Assembly: GCA_900618425.1 (NCBI GenBank) | Contig: UZAN01040145.1 | Coordinates: 20,556-84,555 of the forward strand | Reading direction: 5' to 3' | Origin: Echinostoma caproni | Taxonomy: Eukaryota > Platyhelminthes > Trematoda > Plagiorchiida > Echinostomatidae | DNA: 64,000 bases | Part shown: positions 36,457 to 48,848 of the stretch, piece after piece | How the letters are laid out: the number at the start of each line of letters is the position of its first letter | Numbering within the stretch: position 1 is the stretch's first letter | Translations under genes and position numbers: made by a program | The notes under the pieces: generated by a model | What the model saw: only the letters and a program-made list of their open reading frames with translations | What the model was told of the DNA's origin: nothing | Databases searched by the model: none

Positions 36457-36880
36457 GTGGTAGGGAAAGTTTGTTCAGTGGAGTTCGTCGGATTTGACCT
36501 CGAAAGAATAAAATATATTTTTCTAGAAAACGGACACTCTGTATCACTCATTATTCAAAGCGTGAAGATTTACCAGCCGAGGCCATTATATGACACAACA
36601 TCCAAGAAACCTGTCCACTTCCCCATCCTATTTGGGACAGAAATAATTGCAAAACAACTGAGTGAACGAAGTAACTCGTTTGTTAGCTGCAAATATATAT
36701 GAAACCACACTACATAGATATCAAAATCTTTCCTCTCGATGCAGATCGATGACAGATTTCACCCGCATGCGACCTCTCTTTATGTATATCAGTTCAAAGG
36801 TTTTTGTGAAGCAAGTTATGTTGGTTGGAGGGTCAGATGTTTATCTGATCGCGTCAAGAAGCATCACCCTAGTTCCTTGA
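36457..36880 (+). pseudogene. Penelope-like thumb/linker and GIY-YIG domain
   Basis: The 81-codon frame 36457-36702 has LERIKYIFLENGHSVS then KPVHFPILFGTEIIAKQL, typical of the region joining RT to the nuclease. After two in-frame stops the same frame gives SMQIDDRFHPHATSLYVYQF, then CEASYVGWRVRCLSDRVKKH and HPSSLN-stop. The Y-V-G of the GIY-YIG core is present, the arginine of the usual G-R-T is replaced by tryptophan, and a downstream arginine (SDRV) is kept. The C-terminal half of the nuclease beyond 36880 is only faintly visible to about 37110. Confidence 0.85.
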
Positions 36881-37110
36881 ATTAAGGGTTGACTAAGACC
36901 AGGACTACCGTGGTACCAAACCATGCGATTGACTCTAATCTCACAGTCAATGCGCGTCACTCTCAATAGTCCATGAGAGGCTTGAATCATTGATTCCAAT
37001 TTATCCACTGCATCATTAAACAAAAAAACAGAGAAATTTCGCCAGATGTTAACATTTCGTTCAATCTCATTTGCTGACCTAAAACGAACAGGTTCATACA
37101 AAATAAATTC

Positions 37111-37448
37111 GATTAATCATGTATGATGAACAGACGTGCAAAGCCAACAAACTACTAGCTGTAGAAGTGAAAGGTCAACTTCACAGTAAGTGAATTGATT
37201 CTATAGAAATATTCGTGCGCATAAAGTCAGTTGATATGATCGGGGAAGCAGTGCTTCACTAACTGCCGTTTGTTATCCAGATACACTACCGGAAGAAGAG
37301 GGTATCCTGAGGAGAACATTCCACACAACGGGTACGCAGAAGGTTTTATCGGCATTCATATTGGAACATTCCCAAGCGATAAAACGTCGTAAAACATTAG
37401 CAAAAGCCGTATACACAATGCTTGCGTTCAAACGTGATCACATTTAGA
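37111..37448. other. no gene recognised
   Basis: Unannotated DNA between the Penelope-like element and a dispersed repeat. It may be part of that repeat, since the matching copy at 41.2 kb is also preceded by non-matching sequence. Confidence 0.4.
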
Positions 37449-37510
37449 GTGATGTGCACCATAAGTTAAAGTCAGCTCTATACCCGCACATTCCGTCTAC
37501 TCGCGGAATT
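37449..37510 (+). repeat. dispersed repeat, copy A (unclassified)
   Basis: GTGATGTGCACCATAAGTTA followed by AAGTC...CTCTA..CCGCACATTC...CTACTCGCGGAATTC closely matches 41197-41283 on the same strand. Copy A lacks about 30 bp present in copy B between CCGCACATT and CTACTCG. The similarity was found by eye. Class is unknown; an LTR, a SINE body or another interspersed repeat would fit. Confidence 0.6.
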
Positions 37511-37869
37511 CATAGGATGAAAAGTAAACATGGCCGGTAAACCGGTTTTATTTCATAAGTGAATAGATAAATACTATACCCTAAGTAATCTCATTACCTT
37601 ATCTCTCATCCCATCTTACCTCAGTAGTGTTCGTAATCNNCTTTTCTATCGAGAAAATAGAAGCTAGTGAAAAGTTCAATGCAACAAATTTTGCAAGTTA
37701 CTCAATGCTTTGGTAATCCGCGAAGTGTAAAATGCGTGCCGAGAGCATTCATGCTAAGCTGTCAAGCAAGGATATATACAACATTTAGGCAGCTATATTA
37801 AGCAGATTGATGCGTACTGAGTGGACAGTTCTTTTGGGATTATGAGTATGATGGGCGTGCGTCAGTCTG
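37511..37869. other. no gene recognised; contains two Ns
   Basis: Positions 37639-37640 are unresolved bases. Nothing else stands out. Confidence 0.5.
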
Positions 37870-38256
37870 GTGAAAATACTGTGCTTTCTTATGTACAGCA
37901 CAACACTGAATAAATCGGGTACCTCATTTCTTGAAAACCATTTTTGCAGATTTCCAACCGTACGCGGGCCTCCCTGCATTCCTGCTGTTGGTGCTCACAC
38001 TACATATGCGCTTGAAACTCATCTGACCGATCGAAGTTGTCATTGCACCATCTCCAGGTTGCAATCGGTGTTTTGTAGCATGAGTCAACATATGTCTGAG
38101 TTGTCCTACCCGATTCAGTACCTTCTGCAGCTCCATTACCATATGAGACTAATTTGGAGTAACTATCAACCACGGTTTCTGGATGCATCGCGAATGTTCA
38201 GTTTCCCTTTTGGTAGTAGTCGTCGCTCGATTCGAATGGCGTATAGACCTGAATGA
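37870..38256. other. GC-richer block open on both strands
   Basis: A 128-codon plus-strand frame overlaps minus-strand frames of 72 and 62 codons (37924-38142, 38000-38188). The plus-strand product includes PTVRGPPCIPAVGAHTTYAL and a Cys/Ser/Gln-rich middle; the minus-strand one includes HRLQPGDGAMTTSIGQM. Openness on both strands and the raised G+C point to a repeat unit rather than a gene. No family was recognised. It begins about 360 bp after repeat copy A and could be part of the same repeat. Confidence 0.3.
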
Positions 38257-41196
38257 GCGGGTTGTACCATACTGTAACCCTTCATGCGTAGGGCTTAAGA
38301 TTACGTGGATTTGTTGCGTTTTGAACAGTATTTGTGGAGATCTAATCTTCTAGTTGGTTTGGTCTTCTACCCAGATTATTGACAGACATTTTTCTCAAAG
38401 ACAATGAATTCCGAATTTAACGTATAGTAAACTGTTTAATTTGAATGAGATTTTATTGTACTAGCTGGATGGTTTATGTGCTCTGTGTCGGGCTGTTGAA
38501 AATTTGGCCGAAGTTTGATGTGCATTAGAATCGGAGGATTTACATTGTTCCCGGAGTTAAAACCCAGAAAACCTATGTATTTTATTGCCGGTGAATTTCA
38601 AAGGTGTTTGATACGGATTACTTGTATGATAATCTCATGAATCACACCACACATTTTCTAATCCATTGGTAGCTTAATATTGAAATTTGGGTATTCACAG
38701 AGTAAACCCATACACAGAGAAAAGAACGTAATAGCAAATGTGCGCGAAATGTACCAGGCGCTACTGTTTTTGTTTGTACTACAAATGTATACCAAACAGT
38801 TTTCTTCATATGGAACCCAACTGTATCAGTACAAACAGTGCTGGGAGTGAAATGATTTTTGTAGTTCATTAGTTATTTGAAATACCCGGGTACTTCTAAC
38901 AACATCGGATTAGTAATTGTTTGCAAACAATGGTTAAATCTGTTCTCATAGGGTAACGTTTCCATTTATTCAATTAAGCTACAATGAGATGTATCGCCTA
39001 CAGTATTCATCATACAGATAATGGAAAATAAAGTTACGTGATTTTACATTAGCTTGCTTTAAGGGCGAATCGTTTTATGAGAAACATCCTACCGTTCCTA
39101 TTACAGTGTGCTGCACAGTCATTTAAATTCATGAAGTAATATAGCGGCAGCTGCCTTTCCCTTTAAGTCAGGATTAAACCCTCATTCCTACCCAGGTAGT
39201 AACTGTCGATACCAAATGTGATATTTGAGGCACTTGAGTGTGATTCATAACTTCGGAAGATTTAAGTTTTTTGCAATATTAATTAGCTTATTTGTTGATC
39301 TGAATTGTTACCATTTGAACTCCAGTTGGTAACAGATAGTAATCAAAGCCTTGTAATAGTTACTGTTCTCGTGTGTGGCATATTTACCACAAGGAACGCA
39401 AGGAGAATTATTTTATTATCTTGCAAAAGATCGATTCATGTGACCTTTCGAGATGGTAGACATAATGGTTGTCTGGATGAGAAACAACCTCGTGGCGTGT
39501 GGTTGAATAAGTCTAATTTTGTTTTGACCCGGATAATTACGTATGTGATAGTTTCTCGTTTTGTGAGAATGAATAGATAACAATTACAAAGAAGGCCTGC
39601 GATGCCAGTTCGTTGGGTAAAGTATCACTCAAGAAGCTCGTTTTACTAAATAAGTCATCTGACGCTTCCATTGGCGTTGACCTCTTTGTTACGGTAAATT
39701 GCTATTTAATTATTGATAAAACGTAACATGTTACTGCGAAGGAAGTACTCAGATTTATCAATTATTTTCAAATAGCAGCAGTAACGGATTAATATTTTCC
39801 GGATTTCAACACCTTTTGTCGTATAAATGAAGTTATAATACACCGTTCAATTATGCATTATTCAATTGAAACATCGTAGGCACTGAGCTATTTAATTTAT
39901 TGGACTTAATTGAACAATCAATCTGTACGTGATTAGCACTGATAAGTCGTCTCCATTTGATTTCAGGTTTTAACTTCTATTGGCATGTGATCCCGAAACA
40001 TCCGTTGTCCCATCGATGCCAACCAGTAGGTTTCACTGTTTAGTCATTGATAAGACCAATGATAACTTCCACAAAAACATTCATAAGAAGGCGGAATCCC
40101 CGATAGCGTGTGCACATTTCTCGTCACCTTTTGGTAATTCTGACATGCGGAATAGAAGTTCACCTGTCAGTCTTTTACGTCACCATTAGGATATTCATGA
40201 AATCCACTTCTTCGGATACATGTCATGAAAACCTATAAACTAAACAAGGTAATAAAGCGAACATTCCGATCAAGAGAGAGCGTTCGAGTAGACGACGATT
40301 GACGACAAGCGCATTTCCACCGTTTTTCCATTTGTTTTGAAAAATGGGAAAATAATAGGCCTAATGATTAGGTGGAAGAGTTATTTGCTGTCACGCAAAT
40401 TCCCCGTCAGAATTTAAAATAACTGTCGGAATATTGCGTTTGATTACGTTACTGATAGGGTTACGTCGGTTGAAAACAAATTGGTTTCCCTTTCCAGCCT
40501 TGTGCATCAATATTTGTTAAAGATTTTGCGCTATTATAAAGGAGAACTAAGTTGAATCACACTCTCAACACAAATGTCGATGTTTGATGCAAACCAGGTT
40601 ATATTACTTGCATCACCTTTAATTTACCTCTTTCAAGGAGAAGCTTTCGATGAGTAGCAAAATAGTTTACCCTCGGTTTCAGTTTTAATCATATTGAAAC
40701 ATTTTGAATCATATTTATGGAGTTTATTCCAATAAACCACTGAGTACAGCTATACCATAGTAGGGTACAAGTAGAGCAATTTAACATTCCGAAAATAATT
40801 TAGAAATTTCTGTAATTTCTGTAATTTTGGTGTTATCTTTTATCGGATGCACTTGCTAAGGTAAAAGTATTTGGAGCAACGAAAATATCGAACGGTTTAC
40901 TTTTCTGAATGTCAACTAGTTTTCGAATGAGTCTACTTATAAACAGTGTACTGTAAGTTGGGCATTTAGAAGGGAATGGAAAAATCTCTCATTATTCGGC
41001 GATAATGATATCAACCATTTCGTTTAATCCTCTTAATTGCTGACATAAAAAGGGCATATATTTAACACATGTGATTATTCAATTATGGTGAAAGAACGTA
41101 TACAGGCGTACACAATCTCAGAATGGTAAACCATCGCCAACTGTTTCCCAGAAAGCCGCTTACATCAAACTTTTTTTAAGGGCGATCGCCTACTGA
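38257..41196. other. no gene recognised
   Basis: Minus frame 38642-38869 and plus frames 39305-39580 (91 codons) and 39980-40189 are unrecognised. A good acceptor (CATTTGATTTCAG at about 39965) precedes a short open stretch in another frame, not enough to call an exon. TTTCTGTAA is duplicated in tandem at about 40808-40828. Confidence 0.4.
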
Positions 41197-41283
41197 ATGA
41201 TGTGCGCCAAAATTTAAAGTATACTCTCAACCGCACATTTCTAGCTGCTCAACTCCGACTTTTATTGTCTCTACTCGTGGAAT
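41197..41283 (+). repeat. dispersed repeat, copy B (unclassified)
   Basis: Matches 37449-37510 on the same strand (GATGTGCGCCAAAATTTAAAG..., CCGCACATTT, CTACTCGTGGAAT). It is the longer copy. Two overlapping plus-strand frames run through it and beyond (41202-41435 and 41405-41611) without a recognised motif; the repeat may therefore extend to about 41.6 kb. Confidence 0.6.
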
Positions 41284-41757
41284 CGATTTGGAAAATCTTA
41301 TACTTGGTTGGCAATCCAGTTCTGTCTCAAACACTGTATAGCAGTTCACCTTCAGTTGCGGTGACGCATACATTGGCAGAACCAACCGTCAATTATCACA
41401 GCGGATGGCTGGACACATTCCAAAGTGGTTGGTGAAGTGGATGACGCAACCCAGGCCCAGTATTCAGGTGGTCACATGTAGCCCGCGGTCATCAATTGTA
41501 ACACACCTCATGTTACTCAAACACATAATTGATCCCGCTTCCACCTTCAAACCCATGTTACGTAACGGTAATGCAAAACTGTTGGCAATAAGTGAGGCTT
41601 TGCTAATCTGATTACATTATCCCATTCTGTGCGCCCAAAAGTTGTTGATCCAATCAGTTCACTTGCCGTGGAGTTTACTTGTTTTTTACCTCTAGTAGCC
41701 TCTGTCTGACTGTACATGTCCGTTCACTAGGACTTACAAATTGAATGTGTTATAAAT
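41284..41757. other. possible continuation of the 41.2 kb repeat
   Basis: GC-richer than its surroundings to about 41620, with open frames on both strands, as in the 37.9-38.3 kb block. No protein was recognised. Confidence 0.3.
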
Positions 41758-42035
41758 GTGCTTGTTTGTTTTACGTCAGCAATTAGGAAGATTAAACGAA
41801 ATGTTATCATCTCGCGACATATGTCTTCTTTCGGTCTTGCTGCGACGGCCAAAGTGGACCCAGTGTTTCAAAACATAGATTACTCAATTTGGAAGTAGAA
41901 ATTCAACTCCACATGCTATGCAGGTGCCTGTTTGTTTTGTGAGCGGTTGAGGGGATTAACCAAATTGTTAACATCTCGCGACATTTGTCTTTTTCTATGT
42001 TGGTGAAATGGGTAAAGGAGAATCAATGCTTCGGA
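41758..42035. repeat. diverged direct repeat, two units with about 165 bp period
   Basis: Unit 1 starts at 41758 (GTGCTTGTTTGTTTT) and unit 2 at 41924 (GTGCCTGTTTGTTTT). Inside, GTTATCATCTCGCGACATAT at 41803 pairs with GTTAACATCTCGCGACATTT at 41967, so the offset is 164-166 bp. The second unit is about 110 bp. It may be a small satellite-like tandem duplication or two halves of a repeat with internal redundancy. Confidence 0.65.
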
Positions 42036-45000
42036 TAATGATATCACTTATTTATTTGTTGATTTCATAAGATGGTACGGCAGTTAGGTTAAAGCGCATG
42101 ATTGCTAGCTTGATGCCAAAGCTTATTCTTCAAAACTCGATGAGCTAGTGCCTAAGCTACATTCCGCTTCTAAAATCTTCAAAATAAACATCACGGATAA
42201 AATCACTATATTTTTGAAGCATGTTCTGTCCGATAGTCTAGTTCAATGTGCTATTTGTGCTTCAACTAGTAACTTTTCTCACCGAGGTCAGTCTGCATTA
42301 ATAATGCTTCATCCTGTGGAAAGCTTTTTGGAAGAAAAAACTAGCTTCATTAGTGGCCGACATTTTGAACCATCGAGTCCCAGGGGACCTGACTCACTGA
42401 GTACTTTGATTCGGTGAGCGTACATAAAAACACATCCAACCGACCCGTGTAGACCTAATGAGGTCATTGAAAATCTATTTGCCACGCAGAATGTACAATG
42501 ATGTTTGTTCGGTTAGAGCAGAAAACTTCTAATCTGAAGCTAAACTGCGGCGAATTGTTCAAAGTATGCTGTGACTACAAAACCAACCTGCTGGAAGTAA
42601 AATCAGTTTACAAATGGATTTGAAATATAATTCAGGTATAATAACACAATAAGGCATGCACCTCATGGGGGCAGAACACGATATGTTTTGCTCTCCCCTT
42701 ATATCAGGCCAACAAAATCTGTTCCATTGAATTATTGCTATTTATGCTTCCAGACTGACTCTGTGATATGCAAGGCATTTGTGGTTGAATTGTTTTAGCA
42801 CAGACCATAAGAAGGCATTACTGAAGCCGGTGATTTATGTAGAGTTGGAGATGGATCTTAATACACCCAAAAAGAAAATAACAGCCATGGTTTTGCTATT
42901 TACAAATGATGCACCAGCAATCATTGTCAAAATCAAAAAATGGTACATTTTATTGGCATCCAACTAACAGAATCAAAGACCTATGTGGGGATTATTACCA
43001 ATATGTTGCGTCCAATGTAAAGAAATATCGTATTCAATCCCGTGAATGAGACTGGAAAAACTGAGCGTTAGGAGGAACTTACTTCAATTAAACGAAAAAT
43101 GTTTCACTAAGTTTTTGAGATAATACACAAGTCTTAATTGACTAAACATATTTCGATCGCTGATTACATACCTACAACTTTAAACGCAGTAGTATTTATC
43201 ACTGGGTTAGAACTCGATGGCAAGTTTTATGAAACCCTCACCCAGACCGTCAAGAGTGCCTGATGCCTATGAACAATGGATCGGACGAATTCAAAATTAG
43301 TACTCTAAATACCACTAGATTACACCTCATTCTTACTTCATAAGTGTCAATCCAGCGTCACCGATTCCTAAAACCGGGTAGTTTCACATAGGCTCTTGCA
43401 GTAAAAATGTGTTTCCGTTGCCTCGGAAAATATTGATGAGTTACCTTGAATCATGCTGTCCAAAACTCCAATTTATGCAGTAAATGCACATTGAAGATAA
43501 GGGTAGTTAGCTGAAATAAGACACCCAAAACACATTCCCCGTAACTGAATAAATTAAAAGATCAAATCAATGAAAACTGCTCGGTCATATTCAGTTGACT
43601 GCACGGATCTGTATATAAGAGTGAGGAAAATCCAGAAGAAATGACAGGAGTCCGCGGTATTTAAGGTCGTTTGTTGCATTTTCTGGATCGGCACGGCAGT
43701 ACGTAATAAATGGATATCGACCAAACTCATATACTATTGAGGCTCTCACCAAACACTGCCATGCAATGTTAGAATACACAGTTAGACCCCATAAAACAAA
43801 GCACCTTATTTTTATTACTATTTTCTAATCTTATTTCTGATAAACGTCGAAAATTTCAAGTTGCAAAATAGTTGTGGGCGCATCAATAACGGCTATAAGA
43901 TATTGTCTGGACAGCTGATAGACAAACATGAAACTTAGTGTCATTCCATTTTCTAATTACTTCGTGTACCGTAATCTATTCTCCTGCACGTAGATCAGGC
44001 GTTGTCGCACGGCGTTCACTAAATTGGTAAATACATCACTTTTTTCAAGTCACTCCAGCAGACGCCGCAACTTGACGTGGAACGAGCACTCGTGGGATGG
44101 CACTGTTATCTATTTGCAATAGGGAGAAACATTTTCAAATGAATTGAGATTTAGAATTTACGGAGCAACTGAAATAATTCAATTTTGCAATTTGCCGGTT
44201 TCTAGATTGTCTAACCGTGAGAAAGCAATAAATGTTTACATTTGGGTAAATTTGTGACCCACCCTGAGGAAAGCGCGCAAAATAGGGACTAATTTGATTA
44301 CGTTTCCGGAGTGACAATAAATGAACTCTTCGAATAGTGCCAGAAAGTGAGTAGTATAGAGTCTTTTACTGGCAAATTTATTCTATACTGCGCTCCTTAT
44401 ATGATTTCTAACTAAGTTATTAAGCTGGGTGGAAATTTTCTTGGGTGAACTTGATGCATAAATGATATTCCTCTGATTTGTGTCTGGCTCATCTACTTCC
44501 AGGTATACGTCAGCAAGGTAAGCCAAAAGGAGGAAAACATTTATCACTAAGATATCCTTATGGACTAGAACCATTATTTGCATAACATGACAATTATGCA
44601 TCGAAATTATTGATTTTCCATGTTGCATTGCACTTATCTTTTTAGCATATCACTTTGTAACCTTCGAACCCATGCCAGTGTGATACCGTCAACTCCGCTT
44701 CAGCGAATTCAAATGCACATACAAACAATAGAATGTAATGCGATCGAAGATCGAATCAGAGGAAATGCCCCTGAGATTTAGCTATCAGTGTGAAAAAAGT
44801 ATCCAGTTGTCCATTATCTTTTGGTATAAATAGTCAGGTATCGGTTCAGCTCTATCAGAATCCGTACAAGCAAAGTTAATTTAAATGAACAACTAGGACG
44901 TACAAACACATATTTGTCGACTCTATGAAACAAAGAGCGCCATGTTTCTTCTAATGAGCGGCCTCTAAATGCCTTGACCAGCAGTATAGCACAAACGATA

Positions 45001-48000
45001 ATCACTGTCACAAAGCCCCTCTTTACGCAGCCTACTGTGATTGCTGTAAATAGTTTCTTGTAGTTGATTTGACGGTATTCATTTCATTTTTTAGCCCTAG
45101 GCCTTTCTGATGGGAATCACTTTTTAAAATTAATTTTGCAGAGAACAAAACCGAAAATCTCAGTGAGACAAATGTCTTATGTTTTTCGTAAAACTTCTTT
45201 TACCGTCAGCATTATTATCCTCATTGTTTGTTAAAAATCCACACTAGGAGCGATAAAGCTCAGCGAATGTCACACCTAGTGCATTTTAAATCCGACTGTT
45301 TCTTGTTGCTTATATTTCCCGATTGGTGACGCTTCTCAGGACGATTTCGTCATCACTGAATACTTTTTCATTAGGAAGCCAATGTTTTTACTTTAAGGGA
45401 AAGCTAGACATACACAGTTCAAAGATAATTCGATTGAATTATCTAGGTCAACACGATATCCCGAATTAGTTTCTGCACTTCGACAATTACGTGATCACCT
45501 CTTCGAAAGAAATGTCAATGATCAAAGCAATTCCTTGCAACGTGTACTTTTAATTTGTTGGACATCTTGGGTACTTCTGGTGGTCTGGAAAATCACATAG
45601 TGGTATTACTTTGACTAGATGGTTTCAGGTTCAAACTTTTTCGGCAGTTGACCTTGTGATTAGTTTCTTCCGTGTTACAAGGGGTCACTTGTATATAAAA
45701 TGAGTGCAGTGGTGATATATGGTGCAAGTGTTTGGGAGGAGTTAGATGAGCGAATGAGTAGTTCAATTCCTTGTTCTCCCTGCAGACACATTTGACAACA
45801 GCCAATGCGTGCTCCAGATGACAAACACAGAAAAAATGAGTTCGTAAGGTACAGTTGGTAAGTCAGACAGAGAACAGCGATGTATAACAAGTAACATGTT
45901 TGTTTACCTTTATTCGCTATCAACACATTGAATAAGACAAAACCAGCAAAGGACATTCCCGATTGCTAATTCATCTATCACTGCCCGTCCTAACTCGTGC
46001 TGATTTTGATTAGCCATAAAGTCCTTGCAGAAAGTTTATTGTACAGTTGCATACCTCAATAAAACAAAAATTGCAAGTATATTATTAATATCAGCGTCCC
46101 AACGTGCTTTTCATAATAACTGTCTAATTATGTTTACCGAGCGACATACCACACGCAGCTACTATCATATATGTTCTTAGCTTGGTAACTGACTCTATCT
46201 AGCTGGCATGCAATTATTCACAGACGAATAATTATCTCAGCAACACATGAAACTTTACGTGATATACTACATTCATCCAAATTGAAAACATTGCACCAAG
46301 TAAGTAACCAACCTGTTTGATTTAATTCCCACTTTCGTATTTAGCAATTTTTGGCTTAGCTTCGATTGCGTATTATTTTCATTTTATACTGTAAACAATT
46401 TCACAAACCTGTGTTTGCGTTTTAGTGATTACGGTTGAAATGGTGTGCTTGCGATTTATTGGGAGCAGTTGAACACAGGAAACGACAGGCTTGAAACATT
46501 ATTTGGTAAAGGCATCATTTTATTGATCACAAAGGGTATTTCTTTATGAAGCTAGAAAATGAACATTATCCTGGATACGCATACGTCACGTTAAAATACA
46601 ACAAAAGGGTTTGTAATTAATTGTGCCAGCACTATCAACTAGGAATTTTTAAGGTGTTTGCACTTACACAAATTCTCAAGCCGGAAAAGCTAGCTGCTTC
46701 TGATGAGAAAATTATTCGCCTAAAACTTATTTATATTTTTTAATTCAGAGTATCCTTTGAACGCACTTCGTCATTTGCAGTTTTATTGAAAATCCATACC
46801 CATTGCTCAATCACTGAGTATTGCATATGTAATTATTTCAGTGAAATCAGATTTGTTTGGCGACAATCACTGACAAAACTTTGAACACAATCACAAGTCT
46901 TCTGAAATATTGTGCAAATCCAAGTTATTGGTACTCAAATACAAATCAAGCTGGAAAAACAACTAACTTTAAAGAACATCAGAATAATTCTTTCTGTCTC
47001 AAACATTTTCTACAATCTGTTTTGTATTTGTTTATGGTGGTAGCAGATAAAATAGCAAACAATAATAACCAGCCAAACAAAGTCATATAAGATGAATAAT
47101 TTTATTTTTCATTGTTTCTTCAGATTTTCAATTTGCTGATTAGCACGTGAGTGTGTCTTCGCTCTATTTCCACTTCACTTCAGTGGGCATCAAGAATGAT
47201 TTTATGGTTAAAAAATTGAGCATCAAATTATTTGGCTAGAAAAAACGACATACTTTGTACAATTTCATTTTGACCGAACATTGTCCATCCGATGAGTCAT
47301 TTATTGCACGCGTTATTAGAAGAGAGATAAAAGTATTAATGTGTCTAGAAATAAAAGCGCTATCTTTGTGAGTTTGGACGCAACTGGTCCGACCTGTACC
47401 CACGATGACAGAATTGTTTATGTAGGTTTAAACGATTCAGTATGAATGTACCATATATACCCATTGAGAGAAAACACAAAGAAGCAAACAAGCTCGTTTA
47501 CGGTGATTCTTCTACAGGCTAAATCATCACAATTTACATCAAACTGTTTGGCAGGGGGGAGAGATCAAGACAAGTTGGAAAGAGATAATTAACATTCCAG
47601 TTCCATGCCCGGATGTCACTCACACTTTGGTCATCACACATGCGCACTTGTTCGATTCAGTATGAAACAGCAGCCCACTGTTTAATGCGTAACGAATGTT
47701 GTCTTGGAAGAAAGTACAGGTGCACTTCTTAGGTTTCATTCTTACCGCCTACACTGAACAAATTTGAACATCACTTAGTCAACAAGAAAGAAATAACCAT
47801 TTGTCGAATTAATCTTAATAATAATAAAGATTTGAGTGTATAACTCATTCACGTATGTATAAGATAGCGCACAACCTATCTTTTTTGCTCTAGCATTAAT
47901 TTGAATGCGTTAGAACATCTCAAATCTGCTGAATATCGCACTTATAGGACAATGATATTCTGGAACCTATTATTATGCAAAACGCAACGGTACATTATAT

Positions 48001-48764
48001 CTGTTCTTACATGCGAATTGTAGATGACAATCAACAAACACGCTCTCGTGCTGTCCACCAGCTCAAAGTTTTTCTTACAATACTGTCCGTTTTATCACAT
48101 TTGGTGCACTCATTCTCTTTATGCACCATAGAGGAAAACAATATGTGTGCAGTCAGACAAACAAAATCGATTTCTATGGCAACTTAATCCGTTCACGCCT
48201 AATTAACTGAATTCTATTTCTTAAATTGGAAGAACAGGAAATTCGAAGAAATCTCACATTTTCTCCTAAAACAAAAAGAGAAAAAGATTTGCATATGCCG
48301 AAAGTTTGAAAAAATATCGTGAACTAGTACGATCAATTGTATTCATGCGATGTATCCGTTTTTCTAAATGGCTGGTTTGCTTTTATTTGACAACTGATAA
48401 ATTAAATAGGACTGAGTAGATCGTTTTCTGGCCCTCGCGAACCATCCGGCTGCTATTACTTACTGCCGGCACACAATTAATTTACCTCAAATGCATTCGC
48501 TTTCATTACAAAACCGCATCTTGTTATGCATCAGGTATGTGCACTTGACGCTGTTTAAGTGGTCTTTAAGAGGCTTACTTTCCTTTCATTGTTTGACGTG
48601 CTTCAAACGATAACGTGACTGTTAATAATATAATCGAGTGACTACTGGTTTGACAAAACTGGTGTAAACAGTGCGGAAAGGCCTTTGGGCTCTATATGTC
48701 CACATTTGCTCTTGATGCAGCCAATGACAGAAAAGTTATTATGTTGAAATTGTGAAAGCTTCAG
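42036..48764. other. no firm gene; several unrecognised open frames
   Basis: Plus-strand frame 42148-42417 (89 codons) is coding-like but unrecognised. On the minus strand, 44814-45011 encodes a hydrophobic start (TVIIVCAILLVKAFRGRSLE) and 44383-44628 another hydrophobic segment (ILVINVFLLLAYLADVYLEV), which could be membrane helices; no family or splice structure is clear. Minus frames 45593-45805 and 45675-45956 overlap in a GC-richer block that loosely resembles 2.15-2.38 kb. Plus frames 46857-47090 and 47975-48187 carry no motif. Confidence 0.35.
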
Positions 48765-48848
48765 TAGCCTCGGTGGGATTCGAACCTACGCATGGATGCT
48801 GCCTACGCTATTGTACAGTGCACACTCTACCAGCTGAGCTGCGAGGCT
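48765..48848 (-). tRNA. tRNA-like Pol III unit, probable SINE head or tRNA pseudogene
   Basis: On the minus strand, AGCCTCG at the 5' end pairs perfectly with CGAGGCT at the 3' end (7 bp acceptor stem, extendable to 9). The D arm is GCTC-AGCTGGTA-GAGT, an almost perfect A box, and the T arm is GTAGG-TTCGAAT-CCCAC with a perfect GGTTCGAATCC B box. Between the D and T arms are 33 nt, about 11 more than a standard anticodon arm plus variable loop, and I cannot fold a canonical anticodon stem from them. This fits a tRNA-derived SINE head or a decayed tRNA gene; an intron-containing tRNA is less likely. Sequence below 48765 would be the SINE body. The plus-strand frame 48752-48994 across it (VGFEPT...) is an artefact of the T arm. 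Confidence 0.6.

Larger units (their letters stand above)
35791..37110 (+). mobile_element. Penelope-like element: degenerate RT, linker and GIY-YIG
   Basis: Plus-strand pieces appear in the order expected for a Penelope-like element. 35791-36000: RLSFGLQNKTPASKRPS, matching the R-L-x-G-L-P-K-x-H-K...R-P motif, then FNHLEAIRKIRSQNT. 36093-36260: RT palm with PLLINMLMDKFENEVLSKSM and a destroyed YVDD box. 36457-36702: RT thumb/linker, FDLERIKYIFLENG and YDTTSKKPVHFPI. 36740-36880: GIY-YIG with LYVYQFKG, ASYVGW and CLSDRVKKHH, then a stop. Frames change several times, so the copy is dead. It is the most complete Penelope-like copy in the window and is on the opposite strand to the one at 20.65-21.09 kb. 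Confidence 0.85.
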
